64,000 bases of DNA from Prostheceraeus crozeri (taxonomy: Eukaryota; Platyhelminthes; Polycladida; Euryleptidae), in the NCBI GenBank assembly GCA_907163375.1, contig CAJQUW010016910.1, positions 744,001 through 808,000 of the forward strand, read 5' to 3'. Shown here piece by piece: positions 33,472 through 45,490 of this stretch. Position numbers and translations under genes: made by a program. The notes beneath the pieces are model-generated. The model was given only the letters and a program-made list of their open reading frames with translations. It ran no database searches and had not been told where the DNA came from. Within the stretch, counting starts at the first letter, position 1, and the number at the start of each line of letters is the position of its first letter.

Positions 33472-36400
33472 ATCACGAACAATTGCTAGACGCAGTGGAC
33501 GCGAAAGCAATTGTGTGGTGGCCGGTAACAGTAGGTACGGACGATCTCGTTTGCCCGTGAAGCGGAAATTCGAAAGCGACTCTGAATTTTATCAGGTGGG
33601 CTGATTTATTACATGTTTTTCTACTAATTAATGTTTGTCTCCACGTATATGATACATCACTGATATCAGACTTTACACGCTGTAGAAAGTCCGAGTCATA
33701 GATTTAATGTACGAGTTTCCGAAGGAGACGAGTACATTAAGTCTATGAACGAGGACTTTTCAAGTGTAAAGTCAGATATCTGTGACGTATCATAATTTAA
33801 ATGCCGTAAGTGTACATTATCGTTTAAAGTACTTTTTTTTCGTTTAAAGTACTGTTTTTAGGATATTACATAGCTGCGAAAGACTGTGAATTACATGGAA
33901 TCCTACCACAGATAGGCATTTGAATTGCAATACGAATGAACGACCTTCAATCAAAATCGCAATTAGAAAAAGAGAAATATAAGGCAGATTTTTGAGTGCT
34001 CGCATATTACTATGACATTATTTGTTTCTGTTTCAGACTGATAACGACCTGAGTGACGTTGACTGTGTGGATGTTGATTCACAAAGGGATTGCGGTGATG
34101 CAGTAAGTTCTGATGCAATACATCCAACTGGCAATTATTTAATCCAACAATATTGTTGTTATCGAAATTCCTACCAGTCACAGTGGGCCAGAGGGTGGCC
34201 AAAAATACGAAAATCGAAATTCGCAAATTCAATTGGTTTTACGATTTTTTTTTTGTTCATAATACCCGTGAACCTCTGGAATGAGGCATTAAATTCGCTT
34301 TCTTTACTCAGTTATGGTGTAGGATCCGAGCAAAATCCACATTTTAAAAATATCTGAAAATCCGTTTTCTTAAAAAAATTAATCCAAATAATATTAGTGA
34401 TTGTTAATGATGCTATACCTATAAAAGTATTCACTCTATCAATTTGTAATTTTTACCAAACATTTATATGGGTATAAGCTTTGTGTAAGTGTAATCACAT
34501 CCATGTACCATATTTACAAGTACCTTATATCATTACCGTAAGTAGTATATGTGCTGATAGGAAAATACGCTTATTTTTCAAAAACTTGCTTGGTAAAGAT
34601 AGTACAAGAATTTATTGATGTTTTTCAATGTTCGTGTCCTAATACGCATCGAAGTACTCCATGAGGTGTCTACTTTCAGAAAATAAGTGTAAATTTTGCT
34701 CGAATTTGCCCCCATGGCAGTGGCAGCTCAGTTAATTAATACATGTAAGTAGTGTGATAAGGTGAAAGTCAACATTTTTCTCATTCAATTAAATTGCAAA
34801 AATGTATTCAACAAAAATCAAATTAAAACTGCAGACAACCTCTACTATATTAAATATAATGGCTTTAAGCGCACTATTTATCATAGGAACGTTTGTTTAA
34901 ACTGGATATGGTTCCATATAAGCCAGAACTAGAGCAAATTCATTGAGTAGGATAGGCCTTAAAACAGCATAAAAATGATTGAAATTTGTAAGAATCTTCC
35001 TTTAATCTTCATCCTTTCATTCTTAATAATTTCGATAAATTATCTTCTTGAATATCTTGCAGTATCATTCAGTTAATATCCGGATAAGTATTTGTGACTG
35101 ATTTTTCATTTATAAAATGTGCTTTATTTTAAAGGGCACGATTTCAAATATTCGCAATTCGTTGTTTCGTAACATGATTTGCATATGATTGACATTGTCT
35201 CTTGTACACTTCAAATGAAAGAAGTAAGTTATTTTGTGTTGTACATTCATTAAGCATTAATTTAAAAGCGTTAAAACAGATAATTAAAATGAAAGCCTCA
35301 GGAGACTACAAGTAACCAAATATTCCTTTAAATTATAAATATGCTCTATTCGGACGTAGGTACATAAGATCAGCAGCACTATTTAAAATCTGACATATTA
35401 AGAAATACGTAGGATACCTGTACTTAAAGCGTATTTCGATTAGGATTCATTAACACTATAGAGTAGAACTTGTGTGATTAAAAAAAACTATTCATTAATA
35501 ACGAAAACCGTTAAAAAACACAAATATCAAAAAGTTCCCCTGGACAAACTGAAAAAAGTACAACTGGACGAAGAACTGATTGAAAAAATTCATGTTGTTC
35601 TTCAAACACTGTCAGGTGGTTTTGCAATCGATGCTGATAAGTTTGAGAAATTTTGTCGTGAAGTTGCGCATCTTTACGTAGAAAAATATGATTGGTACAA
35701 CATGCCTCAGTCACTTCATCGAATTCTCATCCATGGTCATCAGGTTGTTTGAAGGATGACGCTTCCCATTGGTTTTTTGAGTGAAGAAGCTCTTGAAGCT
35801 CGAAATAAAGATTTTAAAAAGTTTCGAGAACGCTTTACACGAAAATCCAAACGAAACTACACAAATGAGGACATCTTTAGGCGCTTGATCTGCTCATCCG
35901 ACCCCATCATAAGCAGTTACCGGAAACCAAAACTCGGACATACACGTACCCCATTTTCTTCGGAGGCAATCGCCTTGTTCAAGGAACCAAATTTCCCGCA
36001 TGATTTAGACTTGTGACCTGATACCGTTCGGTAAGCAAAGAAAGATGATGTAAATACATAATGGTTTTTATTTTGAATGGACGTTTTATCATTAGATATA
36101 GGCCTAGTAAATTGGAAATAAGCTTTACCTACATTATGTAGGCCTACTCTATACAGTCATGTAAGAAATCATTTTCTACTAAAACGTAAAGAAGTTCCCC
36201 AGCTACCGTTGTTATGTAAAAATATTACTATTGAAATCCTCGTGGTCGATTTAGTGGGGGTAGGTGTAAGAATGGAGACCGTAGCTTGCTTAGTTTTCTG
36301 GTTGCTATGCAGAAATGGGCCCCCTAGCAACCGTTGCTATGCAAAAATATCACCATTGAAATCCTCGTGGTCGATTTAGTGGAGATAAACATGAATCTCA

Positions 36401-39400
36401 TTAATCTTTACGGTAGTATTTGAGAAAATATTTTTGGCCAGCTACAGCGAAATCTGGCCCACTGTGCAGTGGCTTAAGTTAATGCATTATCTTAATTTTT
36501 AGTGTGAGAAATCACCACGACTTACGGCACTTCGCTCGCCACGTCGACTTCCACATTCGCCTCCTTGTAGTGATGTGGATTTGCCTTGTCAGGGATCCGT
36601 GAAGTAAGCAAACATTCAAGATATGGTCCCTTCTCTTCTTAAATCTTATTAAAATTCCTTTTATCCCCCTCATTTTGATTTACCCCTTAAATTTCCTTAA
36701 TTTATGATTCAGAGAAATCGTAGAAACCCTGCAAGACAGTGCCAATGATAGTTATCTTCTTATTGTGTGATGTTGGAATGAAGAAAACCCAGGAAATACG
36801 ACAGGCCTAAATGTTTCAATAATATAGCAGGAAACTTTAAAAACGAATATAGGGCCTAAGAGAAAATCTAGAAATTAATTCAGGTCATCCTGTCCAAACA
36901 TATAATATGGTCGACCATGGGTGAGATTTTTCCGGAAATTTGACATGAGTTTCATTGGGTCTCGAGATTCGTACCAAAATGCAATAAAATTTTAAATTTA
37001 AAGGTACCCCCTCGTAGTGATCGAGATAGGGAAATTTGAGTGAGTGAATTCAATATCCAATTTTCTGCTATATACGTACATTGTAGGTAGTTACGCTCCC
37101 AAAAGGCTGGAGCTTGTTGTAATTGTTAAATCTATGAGTTAATGCTTCATGAACCTATGTGAGAAACAGAATCATCTTTCCTTCTGGACTGGACTTAATT
37201 TACACTTTCATGTTAGACAACGACGTCATTTTGAAGAATTTAACATTTTTGGAATTTTCAAAAAGTCAGAATTCTGAAAATTCCAAAAATGACCTCAGAT
37301 TCGTAGCCTGAAGGGGGTAGGTGGTAGTTTCCGGAAATGGCGTCTTGACAGAATCTCACCCATGAGGTCGACTTTTGCATGTTATACAAATCTGTGAGTA
37401 TGAGATTCTTTTTGAGTTTCTTTTGTTCTTTTTACTTTTTGTACACCATGTTATTTCGCCAATAAAAATTGTGGATACCTGATAGAGACGTTATATAAAG
37501 ACCTAATACCTAGTTGTTTAAACTATGATTGCCTGTTAAAATGAAACTTTAAGGTAGGCGTTGCGCTCTATTCTAAATAAAGCGGTCATATTGTCTCGGT
37601 CTCCCCTACCCGTTTCCTTTTACCTCCTTTACAGAACTCTATCTGTGATTCATGACATGTAGATGGCATGCGTTTGCTTCTATGTTCATAGCATTTTAGT
37701 GATTATGTTTTTCAGTGTTCTACTCCGCCATTGCAAACACTGCGGCCTCCACCTGCATCTCCAGCTCATTCGTCAGCTAATTGCAACGCGGATTTGTCCA
37801 GTCAAGGATCTGTGCATCGTTATATGGTAAGTGTAAGCGAGCTTTTCCAAATCAATAACATTACCAAACTTAGTATTCTGATTAACACATGATGTCTGAT
37901 ATTCGGTATTCCCCTGTACCCGATTCTCGACACAGGATAGCAATATGGTACGAGGAATCCCTATCCGTAACCGTCAGCCTATCCCTATCGAGATAAAGTG
38001 ACAATTGTGACAACAGACTATTCTAATAGCTAATTGCTATTCTAATACATGACGACGTAAGCAGGCATTCGCCCGTGTGACGACATGGCTGTGTTCATTC
38101 ACTGGTATTTCTTCAGCAAACGCGGCTTTGTTGTACTGAATGGCATTGGCATTCCCCTTTAAACGACTGGAGGTTTCGCCTATTAACATCTGATATTTCA
38201 AAGTTTTCTGAGCTTTGAATCAGCTCGATAATTTATTTAATGTTTCTCAACATTTTCAGATTTAGCAATCGCCACAGTCAACACTACGTCCACCAGTTTC
38301 AGCTCTCACCTTCGATGAAGATACTGGTTCTCAGAATCTAATCAATCAATTTACGGATATCACAAGAATTACGAAGCTGTGTGAACAAGCCAACATCTCA
38401 CCCAACACAGTAGATGCAGTATTTTTCTTGGGCGCTCTGAACGCAAAGAAAATTATGGCTATGCAACTGTAAGAAGACAAACTGTAAAAACCTGATTACA
38501 GAATGAGCGTCATTTCAATTTTGATAAAAGAAGGTGAGAGTGACAAGGATACATAATATACGTTATAGACAGATTTCACTGCATAAATATCAGTGGCGGA
38601 TCTTTGAAATCAGGCGCCCGGGGCAGAACCTATAGGCTAGTAATTGCGCCCCTAAATAATAGTGCATTTCTCTTCAAGGAAGTTCTTCATTGGATCATTA
38701 ATTATACATGACACACTGGTAGTAGTAGCCTACATATGAAATTTCATCTAACTTAGGACAGCAGCTTAACTATAGTTAAGCTGTTATTCCAAGTTAGATG
38801 AAATTCTCTGTACGTCTGTGCTGACCTCATAACCATAATGGAGTATGACACATTTTCCGCTTATCGACATAGCGGTTCTGGTATCTCTGGCGTACAATGT
38901 GCATAATTGTTCAGTTTTATGAAATAAATGTACAGCTTTTAATACGTCAATGACATTCGTGGATGTCATTTGTTCTATGGATGTCATTCTTCCATTCATT
39001 CAAAAAAGATTAAGACACTTTAGAGAAATCTCATCATCCCAAATACTACATGCATTCAGTTAAATAAAAACAACTGTGATGGTTTTGATATATTACTTTA
39101 ATTATCAGCTTTTAGAAAAAAGAAATAATCCCGACACTTACATGTATGTACATAGCTTACAATCGCGGGGACTTAGGGTCAGGGCAGACTAGCAGAGATT
39201 GTCAACTCTAGCAAATTTTTGAAATCTAGTACATACTAGTATCTATGATTTGGAGCACTATTTCTGTGGTAATTTGCATCTTCGTAATGCTACATATAAG
39301 TTCGATTTCTCCGTTTTAGAGTGCAAAATTATTGTCAAAATTTAACGTTGAATCACAATCTTTAGAGTTGTCAATCTTCATTTGAGTCAGGGAACACAAG

Positions 39401-42400
39401 AACAGAGCAACTACAATCTACTGCAATGTGATCAGAAAGCGGAAAGTTATATCACTTGGTCTAAAACGTTTATAATTTGCTATTATAATCTCGACAACGC
39501 TGCCTTCTTCCGTATCTCCAGATATACTTGATAACTCTCGATTTTGAATTTCAAAAAAATACTCTTTCGACGCAGATCCAGTTACTACGGGACTATTCTG
39601 AGAAATTTCTTCGTCAATGTTTGTTTCGGTAACGCTGCTTTCCTCTGTATCTTCAAGCAATTTTGATGTCTCTTCTTCTAAGACTTCAGAATGCTCTTTT
39701 GAGGTAGATCCAGTAACCGCAGGGTCCTGAGAAATGTCATTGTTATTAGAGTTGTTAGCTGCACCTCGCACTAGAAATTTATCCAGAAATTCCGCTGATT
39801 TCTGAGTCTCAGCTGTAACAATTTTACGACGCTTTGCATATTCCGCACCAGATGGCTTCTTCTTCCTGAACATCTAAAAAAACATTCTTTTATTGACATG
39901 ATTATAGCTACCACCGATTGATAGAAGTACAATACAGCAGAAATGTACCCAGATCAAATGTTCAGAGGAGCCCGTGATTTAATGAGGGGAAGGGAAATTT
40001 TTGTCTTTATGGTAAATATAGACAACTCTGAGTATTTGGTTCGACACTGTCTGTTACTTACTTTTATCTAGTTCAAAATTTTATGAAACATAATGCATAT
40101 AACAAGAAGCTGTTCTTTCAGTTCAGTCATTTAATTTTAAACAACAAATGTATTAACAGTTTTAAAAAATTTGAGCAGGGGTTCGTTCTCCTATCAGGGA
40201 GACCAATTCCCTACATGGCGTTCATCTCATTAGAAATGAGAATGGTCAATCAAAATTGCTAAAGTAAAACAATCATTTAGCGGTAGATTTCAGAAATTTG
40301 AGCAGGGGTTCGTTCCCCTATCAGGGAGACCAATTCCCTACATGGCGTTCATCTGAATGGTCATTGGTCAATCCAAATTGCTAATCATATAATTTCACAA
40401 GAGATTTAGAAAATTGTGCGACTAGTTATCCTAGTTGTTTACCATAGAGTATGGACCTGGCCTACACATAAGTTAATAATAAGCACTATATTTACTTTTT
40501 TATGCATATGCGACGTATTTTTCTACTCTTATAGACGAGGACTTAAAACACTACTCTGCTTGCAGTCTAAAAAGGTACGATTTTGGAAACCACTGTTTTA
40601 AATGAATGTTGGTAGTTTCTGAATGAATATGCACATACATGTACATAGTATGATTAATAGATTATAAAAACGTTGCGTGATGAACTGATTGAACGTTCGA
40701 TGATAGAAGAGTAGAAGACAAATGCACTTTATCACTTTATGAGCAATATAGACACCGAATGCCGTCTAGACGCGAAGAAAAAATGATTCTCATTGAAACG
40801 TTCAAATACGGCTGTCAGGGGCCAATCCTCTTTAAATCTTATTCGACAACTTGCTTTAGTGAGGTCGACGAAGACGTCATACTTGCTGTCCATGGCTGAC
40901 GAACATTTCGAAGCTAATCGATGCGAAAGGCTTTGTGTGAATGCACGCGCACACACGCAGGATCAGAAGTCGAGGCACATATTGCGATGAGTGAAAATGA
41001 AACAATCTCATGCTTTTATTAACGAGTACTAATTCAATAGCAATGTACCAACTCGCTGTTCAACTTACCTTCATCTAACCCTTTCAATCAAAATTTTTAA
41101 ACTACGTTCTTCATCAGCTGGAAGCATTGAAGAGGTTTTCTTACAAAAAAATACTACCGAATTCCGATACATGTTCCAATAGAATATTAGACAAGACTAA
41201 GTAGGCCTATGTCTAACAATTTTGGATTGAATTAATTATCTAATATCAAAACCAATTTCATTCTCTAAATACCATTCAGACTAGGTCAGTCTAATCAAAA
41301 AATTATTTCACTGATTCAATAGAACATTCATTCTAATTATACCTGAATACAATATATATTGCATTGATATTATTTTGTGACTCCGCATATATACGGCCTC
41401 TAATCTAAATTTCTCAACAAATACGTTGCTATGTGTTTCTCACATTTCATGAATGCACTCTGTTTGTAAGCTAGTGCATTTGCAGAATTGATGGATAATT
41501 TTAAACATAATGAATATATGAGTGGGACATTCCACGATCACTCAGATCAGACTAAATTATAAGAAGTCTTCGTCAAATTATGAATATAGGATGAAGTTGT
41601 CTTGTCAATGTGGCGCCCGGGGCGGTCGCCCCGGCAGCCCCCCATACGTCCGCCACTGATAAATAATATGAGAAAAAACATAATAAAGCGATAAATATGT
41701 TGTAAATATGCAGAAAGTTAACAAATTTTCTGAAATCTTCATATAATAATCACAAATTATATCTTTCCGAGGGCTAGTAAGGCATAGAAAATGACTGGAA
41801 TTTTCCTCTGTAAACATAGACTTCTTTTTATCAATCATTACCATATACAGGGTGATCGCCATCTCCTTGCTGATTTTTAGTAACATTGTGCGTAATAGTT
41901 CTATGTATTGTATACTATGTAAGAATCATAGTGCTGAAATATAGGCAGAGTTACGCGGCGCGTCAGATAAAGACTAATGAAAACTGAGGAAGTTGGGAAG
42001 TTCAATAATTGCTCACTGCTGATCATCCTAAACTTCTATAATTTTGTAATGATTTTGTGATAATATTGAACTAGACATTCTTTTTTCTGAATTTGAGGAA
42101 TCCTGTAGTTTTTAGCGATGAAGCAATTTTTCATCTTAATAGGTCAGTGAATCATTTAAGACGTTAATTTATTCTGTCAAAAATTCTTCAGTGCATTTCG
42201 GTGTAATTGTTCGAAACATTCTGAACAATAGTCATCCTAACATGATAAGAAGAAGTGCCTTAAATAAGTGAATGACCAATATTCATGAGTTAGTTGACCG
42301 TAAATTTGGGGGACTTCTTCTTGAAATCAACAATGAAACAATATTTCGGTGTTGATACTGAACCGTGGTCACAGTATTATTGAAAGTATCGTTTTCCCAA

Positions 42401-43694
42401 CTCTTTGTCAATTTTTGTAACCTTATGATATACGAACAATTGCTAGATATATTTTTCTTTATCGTTCATTTGTATTGATACAAAAATATATCCCTTTTTC
42501 TATAGAAATTTCAACTTTTCGATACATTCATGTAGAAAAATATGTTTTGAAACACAGTTTTGCTTTTTGAGTCCACTTGATAATGGCAATACTCCTAAAA
42601 TCCCTCAAATTTTCCCATTGACTTCATGAACACACCTGGTATGTAGCTTTCCTAATCATGAGTTAACTAGCTTGTCATCGTTCATTAATTTTGTCCACAA
42701 TGAAAGAATAATGACGAAATTCTAAGTAGCAGAAAAATGAGCCGGATTTTTTTCATATGCCAGTAGTCCATCCTGTTGTATACTGTCATATGATATATGT
42801 ATTAGATTTCTATTTCTCATTTCAGGTGGGAAATCTCCACGTGCTATCGTGGGCAATTCGATGCGTCGTCTTATGGATGAAGTCATTTTGGCTCAGTACA
42901 ATCTGGAAGGAAAAAATAAGAGAAATTTTGCAGAAGAAATTCTGTAGGTTGATCACGACGTCGTTCTGTCGAAGGAGAAAGAGAATGAGAAAGATGGACA
43001 GCGAAGGGGAAGGAGCACTTACAAGGAAGTCCTACCGATGATAAGAAGTGTCCTGAAGGTAAAACAACTTTGTCTATTGTATATGATCAACTTAGCACGG
43101 GCTAACCTTAGGCGAAACACAATTAATAATTAGACAATTAAATTACAAATTGCTCTATACTGTAAGTAAAAAAACCAATATGAAAAAAGGAATAAAGCAT
43201 AAATGTAAATGAAAATAAATTGAAATGCTGGTTTTATCTGAAATGTATTTGAATGGCAACGAACTATTATTCCCCGTTCTTGTTAGTTGAAAAAGTCGAT
43301 CTGGCTGATAGATTTATTTCCAGTAACTGAAATCAGTAGGCTACCTTAAATGTGAAAACAATATTATAAAATTCTGTTAGAACTGGGAAATTTGTTAAAC
43401 ATCAAGTCTAGCGATAGTGTGAAATGCTGGGGTGCTCGCTTTGTTATGACCCCTTCCCAAGTTGCACTATGGCTCAAATTAATCACCTTTTTTCTGAGCA
43501 GCTGCTACGACAACTCCTGCTTTATTAGTGTGCTTTTTTGGCTTTGGAATATACCAGTGTTCATCGAATCATGCAACGATATTCTTTATTTTATAGTATT
43601 ATTTCTGGATTGAAAGTCGTACACTTCTTATTTTCAGATTGCGAATGACAAGAATGCCAGAAAAGGAGAAAACGTGAATGGACAAAAACTATGA
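33472..43694 (+). CDS. Probable multi-exon gene, low-complexity Ser/Pro exons and DUF4806-like C-terminus
   Basis: A series of open segments with matching splice sites: E1 (~33,472-33,595, ends ESDSEFYQ), E2 34,037-34,102 (TDNDLSDVDCVDVDSQRDC), E3 36,503-36,598 or -36,603 (CEKSPRLTALRSPRRLPHSP), E4 37,716-37,826 (CSTPPLQTLRPPPASPAHSS), E5 38,266-38,468 (QSPQSTLRPPVSALTF, then NTVDAVFFLGALNAKK), E6 from 42,826, E7 43,638-43,694. Most junctions are phase 0. E3, E4 and the start of E5 are alike, suggesting exon duplication. E6 reads GGKSPRAIVGNSMRRLMDEV then ILAQYNLEGKNKRNFAEEI, a DUF4806-like pattern. The E5-E6 phases do not match, so an exon is missing or E5 ends elsewhere. E6 either has an in-frame TAG at 42,945-42,947 or splices at GTAGGT (42,944). 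Function unknown; acidic and Ser/Pro-rich regions fit a nuclear protein. The E1 start is uncertain. Confidence 0.45.
33649..33793. repeat. Hairpin inverted repeat in the E1-E2 intron
   Basis: About 145 bp with ~65-bp arms. Left-arm landmarks and right-arm complements: ATGATAC / GTATCAT, GATATCAGACTTTACAC / GTGTAAAGTCAGATATC, TCATAGATTTAATGTAC / GTACATTAAGTCTATGA. The loop is ~15 nt around TTTCCGAAGGAGAC. Likely a small foldback MITE; a transcript would fold into a pre-miRNA-sized hairpin. Confidence 0.85.
34179..36466 (+). mobile_element. DNA transposon with CACAGTGGGCCAGA ends, superfamily unassigned
   Basis: 2,288 bp with perfect 14-bp terminal inverted repeats CACAGTGGGCCAGA (34,179-34,192; complement 36,453-36,466), flanked on both sides by CAGT (34,175-34,178; 36,467-36,470), a likely 4-bp target duplication. 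It contains a transposase C-terminus at 35,474-36,016 and, near the right end, a ~124-bp tandem repeat (TTGAAATCCTCGTGGTCGAT at ~36,232 and ~36,356). It fills most of the intron between E2 and E3 of the surrounding gene. Confidence 0.75.
35474..36016 (+). pseudogene. Transposase C-terminal fragment (LSEEALEARNKD type)
   Basis: Two adjoining frames: 35,474-35,752 (IDADKFEKFCREVAHLYVEK, YDWYNMPQSLHRILIHGHQV) and 35,756-36,016 (TLPIGFLSEEALEARNKDFK, then KRNYTNEDIFRRLICSSDP). A TGA and frame change separate them near 35,750. The HRILIHG...LPIG.LSEEA.EARNKD...R series is, from memory, the conserved C-terminus of the same animal transposase-domain family as the relic at 31,520. The catalytic core is missing, so the element is non-autonomous now. 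The frame at 35,474 begins GTG/ATT-like rather than at a clear ATG. Confidence 0.55.
36916..37364. mobile_element. MITE with CATGGGTGAGATT ends and 8-bp target duplication
   Basis: 449 bp with inverted ends CATGGGTGAGATT, flanked by TGGTCGAC (36,908-36,915) and AGGTCGAC (37,365-37,372), 7 of 8 identical. An 8-bp duplication fits hAT or P superfamilies. It contains an internal 17-bp perfect palindrome arm pair (CATTTTTGGAATTTTCA and complement, ~37,246-37,293). No coding capacity. It lies in the E3-E4 intron. Confidence 0.8.
39418..39873 (-). pseudogene. hAT transposase N-terminus (ZMYM1-like type)
   Basis: A 151-codon frame starting MFRKKKPSGAEYAKRRK and continuing with an acidic Ser/Thr-rich region in which a ~35-residue unit is repeated (VTGSTSKEH..E and VTGSASKEYFFE). 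The K.PSGAE..KR(R/K)K start is typical of hAT transposases related to ZMYM1-like proteins. The BED/TTF zinc finger, RNase-H-like core and dimerisation domain are absent, so this is a truncated, non-functional gene. Confidence 0.7.
40168..40390. repeat. Two-unit tandem repeat inside the hAT
   Basis: A ~90-bp block (TTTGAGCAGGGGTTCGTTC ... CCTACATGGCGTTCATCT ... CAAATTGCTAA) occurs at ~40,168 and ~40,298, with a 128-130-bp period. The GGGTTCG and GGGAGACC words are tRNA-like at first glance, but no cloverleaf can be drawn. Confidence 0.7.
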
Positions 43695-43699
43695 ACCAG

Positions 43700-45490
43700 A
43701 AAAATACAGATGAACAAAATCAATATCAGTTGTTTTCAATTGTTGCGTAATAGTAAGATTAGATATCATTAATGAGATAACTGGGGATTTTGATTAGCAT
43801 TAAAAGAGGCAAAACTGGGGATTTTAATTAGCATATTGATGCCGGCATTCAGCGGCATAAATTTCCGTCACGATATGCCAGCATAATGCTCGCATTCGAC
43901 AGCGCGCATAATGTCGGCATTTTTCCCGCTGGGTATGTGAAGAACCCATTTGTGATTATGAGCACCCCAGTCGGCAAATAGCTGTGCAGTGGATCATTGC
44001 ATATTTCTAACACGAAATGGTCTATTCCACATTCACTTGGCGAATTCAATTCTGTATCGATCGTTGTGTTTAAAAGCGCATTCCACCTTCCTGGGGCCCA
44101 TGGTCAACTTCATCAATTGCATCGCAAAATCATGCATGATTTTTTGAGTAACATCAAATGTCACATTGATAATTAATTGATAAATCATGGATAATATTCA
44201 TGCATGGCAATGCATGAAACATGTATGATTAATTTCTTATGCATGCATGAAATCATCCATAAATATCCATGGACGGGCGACTAGGGCGTACCAAAGGTCA
44301 CATCAGAGACAAAAATGAACTACTAATTTGTTTCAGAACATTACCTCTTACCCTCACGTTAACTGTGTGTGATGGCTCTCCAAAGCGCATATTAAAATCG
44401 AAAGTGTACTCATATTTTTTGGAGAAGGATGAGGGATTTTCCTGAATGGTAGAGACTGGGACAAAACCGTGTGAACCACACATCGACAAGATGGGAGGAG
44501 GCGGGTCGTATGCATCCAACTTAAAGCGACATTTGATAAACTTTCATCGCAAATGATTAATAATTGATACAGCAATGATCACTAAAAATGGGTTCAGGTA
44601 AGCATATAAAGATCTATAATGTAGGTTATCACATAGAGTAGGGATATGTAAGTAGAGTGTCGACTGAAAAAAGTATCTGTATACAGTGAAAAATTTTGTA
44701 TCAAAAGATTCAGCTTTTTGCGGAGATTATGTTTCCATGGTCCAAAAAATTATTTGATCACTTTTGAAAAAAGTCAAAATTTTGCATTTTTATATACTAC
44801 CGAGATGACTCTCCTATATAAGTAGTATGAAACAAGTTGGACATCAAAAGGAATGAATATTTGCTAATAAGCATCATAACTAGGCGGAAATTAAGCTGAT
44901 TATCAAGGGAATCTCATGAATTGTATTATAATGGAAGTCTTCATGAACAAGTCGCGATATTATTCTTGCTTTCTTGGCTGAACTTTCAAGTTTTTAATTC
45001 AATTTTACCGACATGATTTTGTGATTCGATCACTAAATTCATGTTTCATTTATAGAATGTGAATACTGATATGGACCCATTTACATCTTTCGAAGCTAGC
45101 TGAAATCATTGTCTTTGAATATGTGGTGTTGCTCTGCAAGTGGCAAGTTGCCTGTGATATGATAACGCTTAAGAAAATAATACTCCTGAGCTTGAGTATG
45201 AAAATAATAGCAATCTATCGAATTGCTAATTCAACAAACATTGACTCTCCAAGGCTGCCATGACACTGAGAATCTGTAAGACACCATCATTCCTTCTGCA
45301 TTACTATCATGAGCATTCAGTTCCGTGGCAATTTCTTCAAAACTGGAAAAATTTGCATATCTGACATTTGGTTTAATAAATTCGAAAGTGTATACACATT
45401 GGGGATTTAATAAATGTGGAGTTACCACTCTATCTAATATATCTACTCTATGGGTCATCAGTTTTTTTAAAAAAAACTAGGCTTCATATA
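43700..45490. other. No gene recognised; short local repeats
   Basis: Contains a ~25-bp direct repeat (AACTGGGGATTTT.ATTAGCAT at 43,779 and 43,811). A cluster of ATGCATG-type words lies at 44,130-44,270. Short minus-strand frames (43,849-44,049; 44,298-44,519) have no recognisable domain and no clear splice partners. Confidence 0.4.

Larger units (their letters stand above)
38591..41658 (-). mobile_element. hAT transposon, CAGTGGCGGA ends, internally deleted
   Basis: 3,068 bp bounded by CAGTGGCGGA and its complement TCCGCCACTG, with GGCGCCCGGGGC-type subterminal sequence at both ends. Flanking octamers ATAAATAT (38,583-38,590) and ATAAATAA (41,659-41,666) match at 7 of 8, as expected for hAT. 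Only the N-terminus of a transposase remains. It lies in the large E5-E6 intron. It also contains a 66-bp hairpin (38,738-38,803). Confidence 0.85.

Noticed and set aside
40168-40390. tRNA-like words (GGGGTTCGTTC, GGGAGACC)
   Set aside because: No cloverleaf, acceptor stem or A box in the right place; they are units of a tandem repeat inside a hAT element.
44125-44270. Cluster of ATGCATG words as a regulatory array
   Set aside because: Spacing is irregular and the surroundings are simple AT-rich sequence; a degenerate local repeat is as likely.
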